From assembly GCF_000026225.1 (NCBI RefSeq), contig NC_011740.1, positions 806,001-870,000 of the forward strand: DNA of 64,000 bases. Reading direction: 5' to 3'. Below the pieces are notes generated by a model, which saw only the letters and a list, made by a program, of their open reading frames with translations, searched no databases and was not told the origin of the DNA. The translations under genes were made by a program, and so were the position numbers. This document shows, piece after piece, positions 24,455 through 31,733 of the stretch. How positions within the stretch are numbered: position 1 is the first letter of the stretch; each line of letters begins with the position of its first letter. The DNA comes from Escherichia fergusonii ATCC 35469 (lineage in GTDB: Bacteria > Pseudomonadota > Gammaproteobacteria > Enterobacterales > Enterobacteriaceae).

Positions 24455-24480
24455 GGGGAGGCTTTTTTCTCCCCAGCTTT
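24455..24480. terminator. possible terminator between the RHH gene and vis
   Basis: A 6-bp stem ggggag/ctcccc has a T-rich loop and is followed by agctttgtt. It sits between the convergent ends of the small plus-strand gene and vis. The T tract is weak, so termination is only likely. Confidence 0.45.
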
Positions 24481-24493
24481 GTTAATATTGTCA

Positions 24494-24709
24494 TTACACT
24501 ACTTCCTCCAATCCTGCTGATTGAGCTTTAACCCACTGCCTAATTTCTTGTGCATCGTAAACAGATACCCGTTTTGAAATGCGTATAGATTTGGGAAATT
24601 CAGGATTGTTCTTTTCCCAGCGCCAGAGAGTAACCGTACTTATTTGCAAAAAGTCAGCAGTAGCTCGTGGGCGGGCATGTCCAGTGATAGGATAAGTTTT
24701 TAATGTCAT
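24494..24709 (-). CDS. AlpA/Vis-family transcriptional regulator (excisionase-like)
   Basis: This 71-aa MerR-like helix-turn-helix protein of the AlpA family contains RATADFLQISTVTLWRWEKNNPEFPKSIRI, the usual AlpA motif, and VYDAQEIRQWVKAQ at its end. In P4, Vis acts both as an excision factor and as a late-promoter regulator. A perfect hairpin overlaps its translation start region (24718-24745). It lies between the early control region and the cargo gene next to the integrase. Confidence 0.85.
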   Translation of the reverse strand: MTLKTYPITGHARPRATADFLQISTVTLWRWEKNNPEFPKSIRISKRVSVYDAQEIRQWVKAQSAGLEEVV

Positions 24710-24717
24710 GAAATTAC

Positions 24718-24745
24718 CTGCCGTGTTATGTAATGAACACGGCAG
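24718..24745 (-). promoter_or_regulatory. perfect 10-bp inverted repeat in the vis leader
   Basis: Arms ctgccgtgtt and aacacggcag surround atgtaatg. The promoter-distal arm ends eight bases before the vis ATG and includes the only candidate ribosome-binding bases (ggcagg). It could therefore be an operator or an RNA hairpin that hides the vis start. There is no T tract for a terminator of the upstream gene. Confidence 0.65.
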
Positions 24746-24811
24746 ATACTATGGGGATATCAAAATGCTGTGAAGGTAGTGTAATCAACTCTACCTGTAG
24801 ATTGTTTCAGT

Positions 24812-25693
24812 CTACCCCTTTTGTTTTAATCCCGCATGATTAACCGCTAATCGTAATTTTCTTAAGATTTCTTGTTCATTAGTGATAAATATTGGAGGTA
24901 GCTCTCCTAAATGTTTAATTATGGCGTTAGTCCACTTTTCAGGACTTATCTCTTTTCTTTCACCACGACATTCGCTTGGGTATTTTGCTAATATATATAT
25001 GGCTGCATTTAATAACCCCTCCCTATTTTTTGCATGATGCTCAGCAGTGTTATTTAATCGCTTGGGGATTTTAGGTTCAGATGAAATTCTTTTCGTAAGT
25101 AAACTTGGCATAGGAATTCCAGTTTTTACTGATTTCCATATTAACTCTAAATCTCTTCGCATGATAAGAAGATCTTCAAATGGAATATCAATGACCTTAT
25201 TTCCTTCATATGAGGCCGTTGCCATCAAAACATTATCTCGTATTTTTACCGGTTTAAGCCTGAATTCATAATCTGGATCTATAGCTAATCCATTTTTTAT
25301 GTCACTTATCATATCATCGGCGTACCAAATACCACAGGCAAATCCTATAATTTGAAGCCCATTTTCAAAATGTTCAAAGGAATCATCTTTAAGGTCATAC
25401 CATATTGTTGAAAATTCCATCTCTAGTGATTGATTAGTTAATACGGGATGAATTAAGTCAATTTCCACTTTCTGATTTTTATTGAGGAAATTAACATTAA
25501 ATCTAACTGCAAGTCCATCCGCCTTGAATGCGATATTAAAAGCGCCTATTTCGTATAGGTGTAATAAATCATCAATCTCGCATTCTAATAGTCTTGAAGC
25601 GCGTTCAAATGAACAATATTCTAATGGTGGTATTTTTTTGTCAATCCATAGATTTCCTAAGAATATAGTTTCATTCTCTGTTGAATGCTGCAT
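24812..25693 (-). CDS. uncharacterised satellite cargo protein
   Basis: This 293-aa, AT-rich protein sits between the integrase and vis. I recognise no family. The N-terminal part (about 1-190) alternates predicted strands and acidic loops. The last 75 residues are helical (NREGLLNAAIYILAKYPSECRG, then EKWTNAIIKHLGELPPIF) and look like a DNA-binding or dimerisation domain; this is inference. AGAGG lies five bases before the ATG, and a promoter lies within the end of the integrase gene. No signal peptide or membrane segment is seen. Defence cargo or a regulator are both possible. Confidence 0.65.
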   Translation of the reverse strand: MQHSTENETIFLGNLWIDKKIPPLEYCSFERASRLLECEIDDLLHLYEIGAFNIAFKADGLAVRFNVNFLNKNQKVEIDLIHPVLTNQSLEMEFSTIWYDLKDDSFEHFENGLQIIGFACGIWYADDMISDIKNGLAIDPDYEFRLKPVKIRDNVLMATASYEGNKVIDIPFEDLLIMRRDLELIWKSVKTGIPMPSLLTKRISSEPKIPKRLNNTAEHHAKNREGLLNAAIYILAKYPSECRGERKEISPEKWTNAIIKHLGELPPIFITNEQEILRKLRLAVNHAGLKQKG

Positions 25694-25710
25694 TATGACC
25701 TCTGTTTTAA

Positions 25711-25740
25711 ATTATAAGAGTATTTAATTGATAATGTTAA
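25711..25740 (-). promoter_or_regulatory. promoter of the 293-aa cargo gene
   Basis: On the reverse strand TTAACA (25740-25735) and TATAAT (25716-25711) are spaced 18 bp apart. The -35 box lies inside the last codons of the integrase gene. The cargo gene can thus be expressed in the lysogen independently of int. Confidence 0.6.
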
Positions 25741-27010
25741 TACCTGATAAGTCATAAGGAGCATGAAATTCGTCCTTATTTAGTTCCAGATAATTAGACC
25801 ACCATTGCATCATTCTGCGGCGTTCCTGCATGTGCTGCGCAAGATGCACATATGCTGCCCGCACTTCGTTTCTTTCTTGGTGACTCATCTGCCGTTCAAC
25901 TGCATCGCGTGACCAGAGTCCTGATTCGGTCAGTGCAGAGCAGGCCATCGCCCTGAACCCATGTAAGCATACATCAGTTTGAGTGTCGTAACCCATCGTT
26001 CGCAGTGCTTTATTAACTGTGTTTTCGCTCATCGGTTTATATGGGTTGCTGTCACCGGGGAAAACCAGCAGATATTCACCACTGATTTTCCTTATATCCT
26101 CCAGTACCCCGATAGCCTGACTAGATAGCGGGACATAATGAGCAGCCCCCATCTTTGCACCCCGATCTGAGAATTTAACCCCTGCGATCTCTTCACGTTG
26201 TCCTGGTATCGTCCATAGCCCATTTTCAATGTCGATCTCCTCCCATCTGGCATGTCGTAGTTCGCTGGATCGCACAAAAGTGTGCAGGGAAAAGAGAACT
26301 GCTAGGCGAGTCAATGGTCTTCCCGTGTAACTTCTCGTTTTCGCTAACAGTTCAGGTAAACGTTCGAGAGGTAGTGCGGGGCGATGTCGTACTTTGGGGG
26401 CCGTAATTGCACCTTTTAGATCGTGGGCAGGGTTGTAATCGACAATTCCACGTTGCACGGCATAACGGAAGATGCTCGTCATAGTGGTTTTTACCCGGCT
26501 CGTTGTGGCACCAATTCCTTTCTCAGTCATCTCAACCAGCATCGGCATCAAGTCACGGGTTTTGAGCGTATCGATAGGCTTTGAACCGATGGCAGGAAAG
26601 AGGTGGTTTTCCATTTCTCGGAGAATTTTTTTACGGGTGATCTCTTTCCACTCAGGATGCCCCATCGTTCCACTATGCCACTCTCTGGCAACACTCTCGA
26701 ACGTGGGGGAAATTGGGTCTTCCTTTTTGGGTTTCTTTGCTTCGCGAGGATCACGGCCATCGGCTAGTAGTTGCCTGGCTTCATCACGCCGTTTCCGCGC
26801 TGTTGCAAGTGAGACATCTGGGTAGACCCCTAATGCCAATGTCACTTGTTTTCCATCAAAACGATAATTCATACGCCAGTATTTTCCACCAGTCTTTCGT
26901 ACCAGTAGATACAAACTCCCTCCATCGGTAAGTTTGTAATCATTGGTCTTCGGCTTGGCGTTTTCTATCTGTTTGGGGGAAAGCACATTAATGGCCATAT
27001 CTGTACTCAT
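25724..27010 (-). CDS. P4-type tyrosine integrase
   Basis: This 428-aa integrase has the N-terminal DUF4102-type arm-binding domain (LTDGGSLYLLVRKTGGKYWRMNYR). The catalytic domain has Arg in HTFVRSSELRHARWEEID, the HGFR box near residue 355 and the tyrosine in EVRAAYVH. ATG 27010 was chosen; ATG 26998 (MAINVLSP) is an alternative, and upstream codons have no site. It lies 176 bases from argW and transcribes away from the tRNA. Confidence 0.9.
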   Translation of the reverse strand: MSTDMAINVLSPKQIENAKPKTNDYKLTDGGSLYLLVRKTGGKYWRMNYRFDGKQVTLALGVYPDVSLATARKRRDEARQLLADGRDPREAKKPKKEDPISPTFESVAREWHSGTMGHPEWKEITRKKILREMENHLFPAIGSKPIDTLKTRDLMPMLVEMTEKGIGATTSRVKTTMTSIFRYAVQRGIVDYNPAHDLKGAITAPKVRHRPALPLERLPELLAKTRSYTGRPLTRLAVLFSLHTFVRSSELRHARWEEIDIENGLWTIPGQREEIAGVKFSDRGAKMGAAHYVPLSSQAIGVLEDIRKISGEYLLVFPGDSNPYKPMSENTVNKALRTMGYDTQTDVCLHGFRAMACSALTESGLWSRDAVERQMSHQERNEVRAAYVHLAQHMQERRRMMQWWSNYLELNKDEFHAPYDLSGINIIN

Positions 27011-27185
27011 TTTGGTAAATTGATGGTATCTGCATATCGAACTGGGGAATACCATCACTTATACCATCACGAGGTTGTAATGTCATGAAATTAACTGAAA
27101 TGAAAATCAGGCCGATTCGGTGATAACTTACTGTTTTTTTAAGTGGTTATGTAATGAAGTGAAATGTAGAGAAAGGTCTTTAAAG

Positions 27186-27257
27186 TGTCCCCTGCAGGAA
27201 TCGAACCTGCAATTAGCCCTTAGGAGGGGCTCGTTATATCCATTTAACTAAGGGGAC
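27186..27257 (-). tRNA. argW: tRNA-Arg(CCU), argW
   Basis: On the reverse strand a 72-nt cloverleaf starts gtcccct and pairs with aggggac at the acceptor end, with anticodon CCT in ctcctaa and T-loop ttcgatt. The genome does not encode the 3' CCA: the discriminator A is followed by ctt. The satellite core repeat covers the T-arm, so the acceptor end here derives from satellite DNA. Confidence 0.93.
27190..27205. repeat. tRNA-side attachment site of the satellite
   Basis: The 16-bp core ccctgcaggaatcgaa lies in the argW T-arm and acceptor stem. It is identical to 16017-16032. Confidence 0.9.
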
Positions 27258-27332
27258 AAAGCGGCACGAGTATAACGGTTTTTAAACTATCTGATAAGAG
27301 CAGGGCCGCCCGACTGCTCAAACAGTCATCAC

Positions 27333-28274
27333 TCAGGCCTCTTTTTCCGAATTTTGTTGTTTTTTATCTTCGCGTTCTGCCTGTAAGCGAAGTTCCTCTT
27401 TGCGTTTGTTACTCATGTCGTTACGAATTTGCGCGTGACTCATCAGAGCAAAAATAAATGTTCCCCCACATATATTGCCAGCAAGTGTTGGCAGGGCGAA
27501 TGGCCAGATAAAATCACTCCAGTGCAAAGTGCCATTAAACACCAGATAAAGAATCTCTACTGAACCTACAACAATATGCGTGGTATCACCTAACGCGATA
27601 AGCCACGTCATTAAAATAATGACCACTATTTTGGCTGCGCCAGCTGCCGGAAACATCCATACCATGGTGGCAATCAGCCAGCCGGAGATGATGGCATTGG
27701 CAAACATTTCTGTAGGCGTATTTTTCATGACATCCATACCGATTTTGACGAAGGCATCACGCGTTTCTTCATCAAAAATTGGCATATATTCAAACGCCCA
27801 TGCAGCAATGCCTGTGCCAATAATATTTCCCAGTAATACCACGCTCCACAGGCGCATCAGTAAACCAAAATTGCCCGGCGTAGGCTTTTGCATTACGGGT
27901 AATACCGCGGTAACGGTATTTTCAGTAAATAACTGCTGGCGCGCCATAATGACAATAATAAAACCAAAGGTATAACCAATATTTTCCAGTAAAAAACTGC
28001 CAGGAATACCATCCAGTTGAACGTGGAAGATACCTTTCGCCAGTAAAGACGCTCCCATCGACAGCCCCGCCGCAATCGCGGACCAGAGTAATGCCATCGC
28101 ATCGCGTTCCAGTTCTTTTTCACCATCCTGACGAATATGCTCATGGATCGCCATGGCCCTTGACGGAAGGCGATCTTCATCGACTTCTATTTTTTTTCCA
28201 CTGGCCTTTTCTTCACTTTCAACTTCAAGTTCATCGCTATGATGATCGATTTTACCGCTATCAAGTTTGTCCAT
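27333..28274 (-). CDS. yfdC: inner membrane protein YfdC (formate/nitrite transporter family)
   Basis: This 313-aa FNT-family channel-like protein has six membrane segments between acidic, highly charged termini. Family features include GASLLAKGIF and FANAIISGWLIATMVW. Its substrate is not known. The N- and C-terminal tails differ notably from K-12 YfdC as I remember it, while the membrane core is conserved. It is the first backbone gene to the right of argW, as in K-12. Confidence 0.92.
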   Translation of the reverse strand: MDKLDSGKIDHHSDELEVESEEKASGKKIEVDEDRLPSRAMAIHEHIRQDGEKELERDAMALLWSAIAAGLSMGASLLAKGIFHVQLDGIPGSFLLENIGYTFGFIIVIMARQQLFTENTVTAVLPVMQKPTPGNFGLLMRLWSVVLLGNIIGTGIAAWAFEYMPIFDEETRDAFVKIGMDVMKNTPTEMFANAIISGWLIATMVWMFPAAGAAKIVVIILMTWLIALGDTTHIVVGSVEILYLVFNGTLHWSDFIWPFALPTLAGNICGGTFIFALMSHAQIRNDMSNKRKEELRLQAEREDKKQQNSEKEA

Positions 28275-28562
28275 GCGTTTTACTCATAATTAGCACGTAT
28301 AGCTAAAGCGTAGCGGTTTTTATTTGCCAGAGAGTGGGAGATTTTCCTAAATCGCAAAAAGGGTAACGTTTGTTTTTTGCTGTTCCGTTAGAATGCTGTA
28401 CCGCATGAACACTGTTCCCAGGCTATGATCACATCAGTTAGCCTGGCAATATAGACATCATTCGACGTGCTGTTAAAATTCCTCACACCTTAACAGGCGG
28501 ATACGGTATCGTTCCGTCATGGATGGCAAACAGCAAAAGCCATAATTAACAGGGAGACATCT

Positions 28563-29318
28563 ATGAAGCTTCGCCTGTCGGCGCTTGCATTGGGAACCAC
28601 GCTTCTGGTGGGGTGTGCGAGTTCCGGTACTGAACAACAAGGGCGCTCGGATCCATTAGAAGGATTCAACCGCACCATGTACAACTTCAACTTCAATGTG
28701 TTGGATCCGTATGTCGTTCGACCGGTAGCTGTTGCCTGGCGTGACTACGTTCCACAGCCAGCGCGAAATGGTTTGAGTAACTTTACTGGCAACCTGGAAG
28801 AACCTGCGGTGATGGTGAACTATTTCCTGCAGGGAGATCCTTATCAGGGGATGGTGCATTTCACCCGCTTTTTCCTCAATACCTTATTAGGGATGGGCGG
28901 ATTTATTGACGTTGCAGGCATGGCGAACCCGAAATTGCAGCGTGTTGAACCGCACCGTTTCGGCAGTACGCTGGGCCACTATGGCGTAGGCTACGGGCCT
29001 TATATGCAACTTCCTTTCTACGGCAGCTTCACTCTGCGTGAAGATGGCGGTGATATGGTTGATACCCTCTATCCGGTGCTTTCATGGCTAACCTGGCCGT
29101 TATCGGTGGGTAAATGGACAATTGAAGGGATCGAAACTCGTGCGCAACTGCTCGATTCTGACGGTCTGCTTCGTCAGTCTTCTGATCCTTATATTATGGT
29201 GCGTGAGGCGTACTTCCAGCGTCATGACTTTATCGCGAATGGCGGAGAGTTGAAACCTGAGGAAAATCCAAACGCCCAGGCAATTCAGGATGATTTAAAA
29301 GAAATTGATTCTGAATAA
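28563..29318 (+). CDS. mlaA: outer membrane lipoprotein MlaA (VacJ)
   Basis: MlaA removes mislocalised phospholipids from the outer leaflet of the outer membrane and works with OmpC/F and MlaC. It is 251 aa, with a lipoprotein signal and lipobox LLVGC (lipidated Cys18), followed by DPLEGFNRTMYNFNF and the amphipathic ring-forming helices. AGGGAG lies just before the ATG. The 288-base gap to divergent yfdC holds its promoter. A bidirectional terminator separates it from convergent fadL. Confidence 0.96.
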   Translation: MKLRLSALALGTTLLVGCASSGTEQQGRSDPLEGFNRTMYNFNFNVLDPYVVRPVAVAWRDYVPQPARNGLSNFTGNLEEPAVMVNYFLQGDPYQGMVHFTRFFLNTLLGMGGFIDVAGMANPKLQRVEPHRFGSTLGHYGVGYGPYMQLPFYGSFTLREDGGDMVDTLYPVLSWLTWPLSVGKWTIEGIETRAQLLDSDGLLRQSSDPYIMVREAYFQRHDFIANGGELKPEENPNAQAIQDDLKEIDSE

Positions 29319-29334
29319 CGTATAAAGCAGAAAT

Positions 29335-29366
29335 AAAAAAGGTGAGTCGCAAAACTCACCTTTTTT
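29335..29366. terminator. bidirectional terminator between mlaA and fadL
   Basis: A stem aaaaaaggtgagt / actcacctttttt with a short loop has A and T tracts on either side, so it can serve both convergent genes. Confidence 0.92.
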
Positions 29367-29397
29367 CATTATGTCAGAACCTTCCTGAATAGCGTTA

Positions 29398-30738
29398 TTA
29401 GAACGCGTAATTAAAGTTGGTGCCGAATAGCCACGCTTTACCTTCAGACTCAAAGGAATAAGCTGCCGCACCTTCACCTTCGGTGAATTTCACTTTTTGT
29501 CCGTGCATATAAGATGCGCCAACGTCAATGGAAGCATCTTCATTAAATGCATAAGTTAACCCAGCACTTAACCACAAACGATCCTGGTCAGGAATGGAGA
29601 TAGAACGTTTATCTGCCGGAACCGGGCTATCGTCATAGGCGATACCAGTACGGAAGGTCCAGTTTTTATCGTAGTAGTAGGTTGTACCCAACGCGATACG
29701 ATATGCGTCCCGGAACCCTTCATCTTTATAGAACAGAGTCTGACCATTATCGCCTTTCGCTTTCAGCTCCTGGAACTGGCTCCAGCTGGTATAGGCCATG
29801 CTGTAGTGAATTGCCCATTGCGGTGCGACGCGGTTATAACCAGAAATCTCCCACATTTCAGGCAGGTTGAGCGTCAAGGACCCATTTTGGGTTGCACCCA
29901 TTGTGCCATACGGTAAGCCCATGCTACCCAAAATGCTATTCAGATTTGGGTTAATAGAACTTTTGTAATCCCCTTCGAAGTCGATTTTAACTTCTGAACG
30001 GTATGTCAGGCCCCAACGATTATCTTTATCCAGTTCATAAAGAATACCGGCGTTCCAGCCAAAGCCCCATTCGTCACCTTTCAGATGAGCAATTTGAGAA
30101 TCCGGGGTATTAATACCATTGGTTAACGAAGCGGGCACCCCCGCGGCAATCAACTGTTGAGACAACAATGGTCCCAGCGAACCGGCGTAGCGCTCAATTT
30201 TTGCTTTGGCATAAACAGCATCAAAACCAAGACCAAAGCTCCAGTTGTTATTCAGACGGTAAGCACCACTGAGGTTAAAGTTAATGGTTTGCAGATCAGT
30301 TTTACCACCGTAAATACCTGCGGAATAGCTGTCGGTAAATTCCGTAGCCAGACCGTAGTTGGACGTTATTGAAGCCCCCCAACCAAACTGATCGTTAATC
30401 GGCGCGACAAAGTGCAGGTTAGGAACCCACGCAGTTGGGGCGATATTTTTGGCGTTTGCACTCTGGCCGGTTAAATCAGAACGTCCGGTAATATCTACAT
30501 CGGGATCAATATAAACCGCACCGGCTGAAAATGTCGGACGATCAAACATGGTAATTAATGCCGGGTTACGACTGACGTTTCCTGCGTCATCGGCGATAGC
30601 GCCTTCACCCGAATAGGCCCGACCAAGGCCAGAGGAAGAAAATTCGTTTAACTGAAAGCCTGCTGACCAGGCCTGGGTGGAGATAAGTGCCACTGCGACT
30701 GCGAGAGCAGACTTTGTAAACAGGGTTTTCTGGCTCAT
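29398..30738 (-). CDS. fadL: long-chain fatty acid outer membrane transporter FadL
   Basis: FadL is a 14-stranded beta-barrel that imports long-chain fatty acids and is a phage T2 receptor in E. coli. It is 446 aa with a signal peptide ending QAWSA and the N-terminal hatch GFQLNEFSSSGLGRAYSGE. The final strand ends in Phe (NFNYAF). The start is the ATG with GAGG eight bases upstream. The loop near residues 60-75 and the stretch after about residue 170 differ strongly from K-12 FadL as I remember it. Two FadR-type operators lie in the leader. Confidence 0.95.
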   Translation of the reverse strand: MSQKTLFTKSALAVAVALISTQAWSAGFQLNEFSSSGLGRAYSGEGAIADDAGNVSRNPALITMFDRPTFSAGAVYIDPDVDITGRSDLTGQSANAKNIAPTAWVPNLHFVAPINDQFGWGASITSNYGLATEFTDSYSAGIYGGKTDLQTINFNLSGAYRLNNNWSFGLGFDAVYAKAKIERYAGSLGPLLSQQLIAAGVPASLTNGINTPDSQIAHLKGDEWGFGWNAGILYELDKDNRWGLTYRSEVKIDFEGDYKSSINPNLNSILGSMGLPYGTMGATQNGSLTLNLPEMWEISGYNRVAPQWAIHYSMAYTSWSQFQELKAKGDNGQTLFYKDEGFRDAYRIALGTTYYYDKNWTFRTGIAYDDSPVPADKRSISIPDQDRLWLSAGLTYAFNEDASIDVGASYMHGQKVKFTEGEGAAAYSFESEGKAWLFGTNFNYAF

Positions 30739-30830
30739 GACCATAACCTCAAAAAATTTATTTTTATACAAACTATGTTACGTGCCGTAACAGGAGCGCG
30801 AAGTGTAGGGTCTGAGGTACGACTTAGAAA

Positions 30831-30863
30831 TCAGACCAGTGGCGAGAGTATAGGTCGGACCAG
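30831..30863 (-). promoter_or_regulatory. two FadR operators upstream of fadL
   Basis: On the reverse strand ctggtccgacct (30863-30852) is an excellent match to the FadR consensus, and actggtctga (30840-30831) is a second match. E. coli fadL is known to have two FadR sites near its promoter. Confidence 0.8.
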
Positions 30864-31110
30864 CTGGAATGTTGCAAGTATGTTTATGAGATTTTTCAAA
30901 AGTGATCTAAGAAACGAGATCCAGCTGGCAAAAATGTGGGGTTGCGCACTCACCCTGTTGAATGAAATTTGTTTTAGATCATTTTTAATTGTGATTTCGG
31001 TCACTTATCCGATTTTACATAATTCTCGACTGGAGCACCGTTTTTCAGCGGAGTAAAATATTCCGAACATTTATCTGGCACCCTGGGTGCAAATACAGAG
31101 GAAATCTACA

Positions 31111-31395
31111 ATGAGTAAATGCAGTGCTGATGAAACCCCGGTTTGCTGCTGTATGGATGTTGGCACCATCATGGACAACTCCGATTGCACCGCGTCATAC
31201 AGCCGTGTGTTCTCTACCCGTGAAGAAGCAGAAGAAATGCTGGCGTCGCTGAGCGAGAAAGCACGTAGTGTTGAATCTGATCCGTGCAAAATTGTTCCAA
31301 CCTTCACTGAAGAGTCTGATGGCGTTCGTCTGGACGTCGATTTTGTCTTCGCCTGCGAAGCTGAAATGCTGATCTTCCAGTTAGGGTTACGTTAA
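31111..31395 (+). CDS. yfcZ: YfcZ/YiiS family protein
   Basis: This 94-aa cytoplasmic protein of unknown function has a cysteine-rich start MSKCSADETPVCCCMDVGT and a conserved end EAEMLIFQLGLR. ATG 31111 has GAGGAAAT upstream; a longer in-frame start at 31087 lacks a site. A terminator follows, so it is a single-gene unit. Confidence 0.92.
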   Translation: MSKCSADETPVCCCMDVGTIMDNSDCTASYSRVFSTREEAEEMLASLSEKARSVESDPCKIVPTFTEESDGVRLDVDFVFACEAEMLIFQLGLR

Positions 31396-31407
31396 TCCCT
31401 TCCTGTT

Positions 31408-31446
31408 AACGCCTCTGCCGTTTACTGCGGTAGAGGCGTTTTCTTT
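31408..31446 (+). terminator. yfcZ terminator
   Basis: Stem aacgcctct / agaggcgtt is followed by ttcttttg. Confidence 0.88.
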
Positions 31447-31449
31447 TGT

Positions 31450-31600
31450 GTCCATACTTCAATTTGCATGTGCTGCGTCTGCGGGTTATTCGGCCCCTTT
31501 ATGGGCCTCACTCCTTACAGGGCAATCCATGCGGATTTGTCGCTTACCCCAGTCACTTACTTCTGTATGCTCCAGGGAATTCACTCGTATGTCGACTTCC
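31450..31600. repeat. ERIC (IRU) element with internal insertion
   Basis: The stretch begins catacttcaatttgcatgtg, as in the ERIC left end. It continues at 31552 with the diagnostic core taccccagtcacttactt...gctccagggaattcac. About 70 bases not in the usual consensus separate the two parts. ERIC elements with an internal insertion of that size are known in enterobacteria. It lies between yfcZ and fadI and would form a large RNA stem. Confidence 0.8.
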
Positions 31601-31690
31601 TGTTTAGCTCATGTCTTCTTCCTCTGTGTCCTGGCTCTCAATTTCATTTATCTTCGCTTGGCTAAATGTAAAAAATTAGTTAAGACTATG

Positions 31691-31707
31691 ATCAGGTCCG
31701 ACCACTT
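31691..31707 (+). promoter_or_regulatory. FadR operator upstream of fadI
   Basis: atcaggtccgaccactt matches the FadR consensus and lies 27 bases before the fadI start. It fits repression of fadIJ in the absence of fatty acids. Confidence 0.8.
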
Positions 31708-31733
31708 AATTATAATTTTTACAGGGGATTGTT

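Larger units (their letters stand above)
16017..27205. mobile_element. P4-type satellite prophage integrated in argW
   Basis: The element is bounded by the 16-bp direct repeat ccctgcaggaatcgaa at 16017-16032 and 27190-27205, the second copy lying in the T-arm of tRNA-Arg argW. Between them lie a P4-family integrase, an AlpA/Vis-like regulator, an early operon with the alpha primase-helicase, an iteron cluster and late genes sid, psu and delta. No capsid, tail or terminase genes are present, as expected for a satellite that uses a P2-like helper. Two AT-rich cargo genes occupy its ends. Confidence 0.93.
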
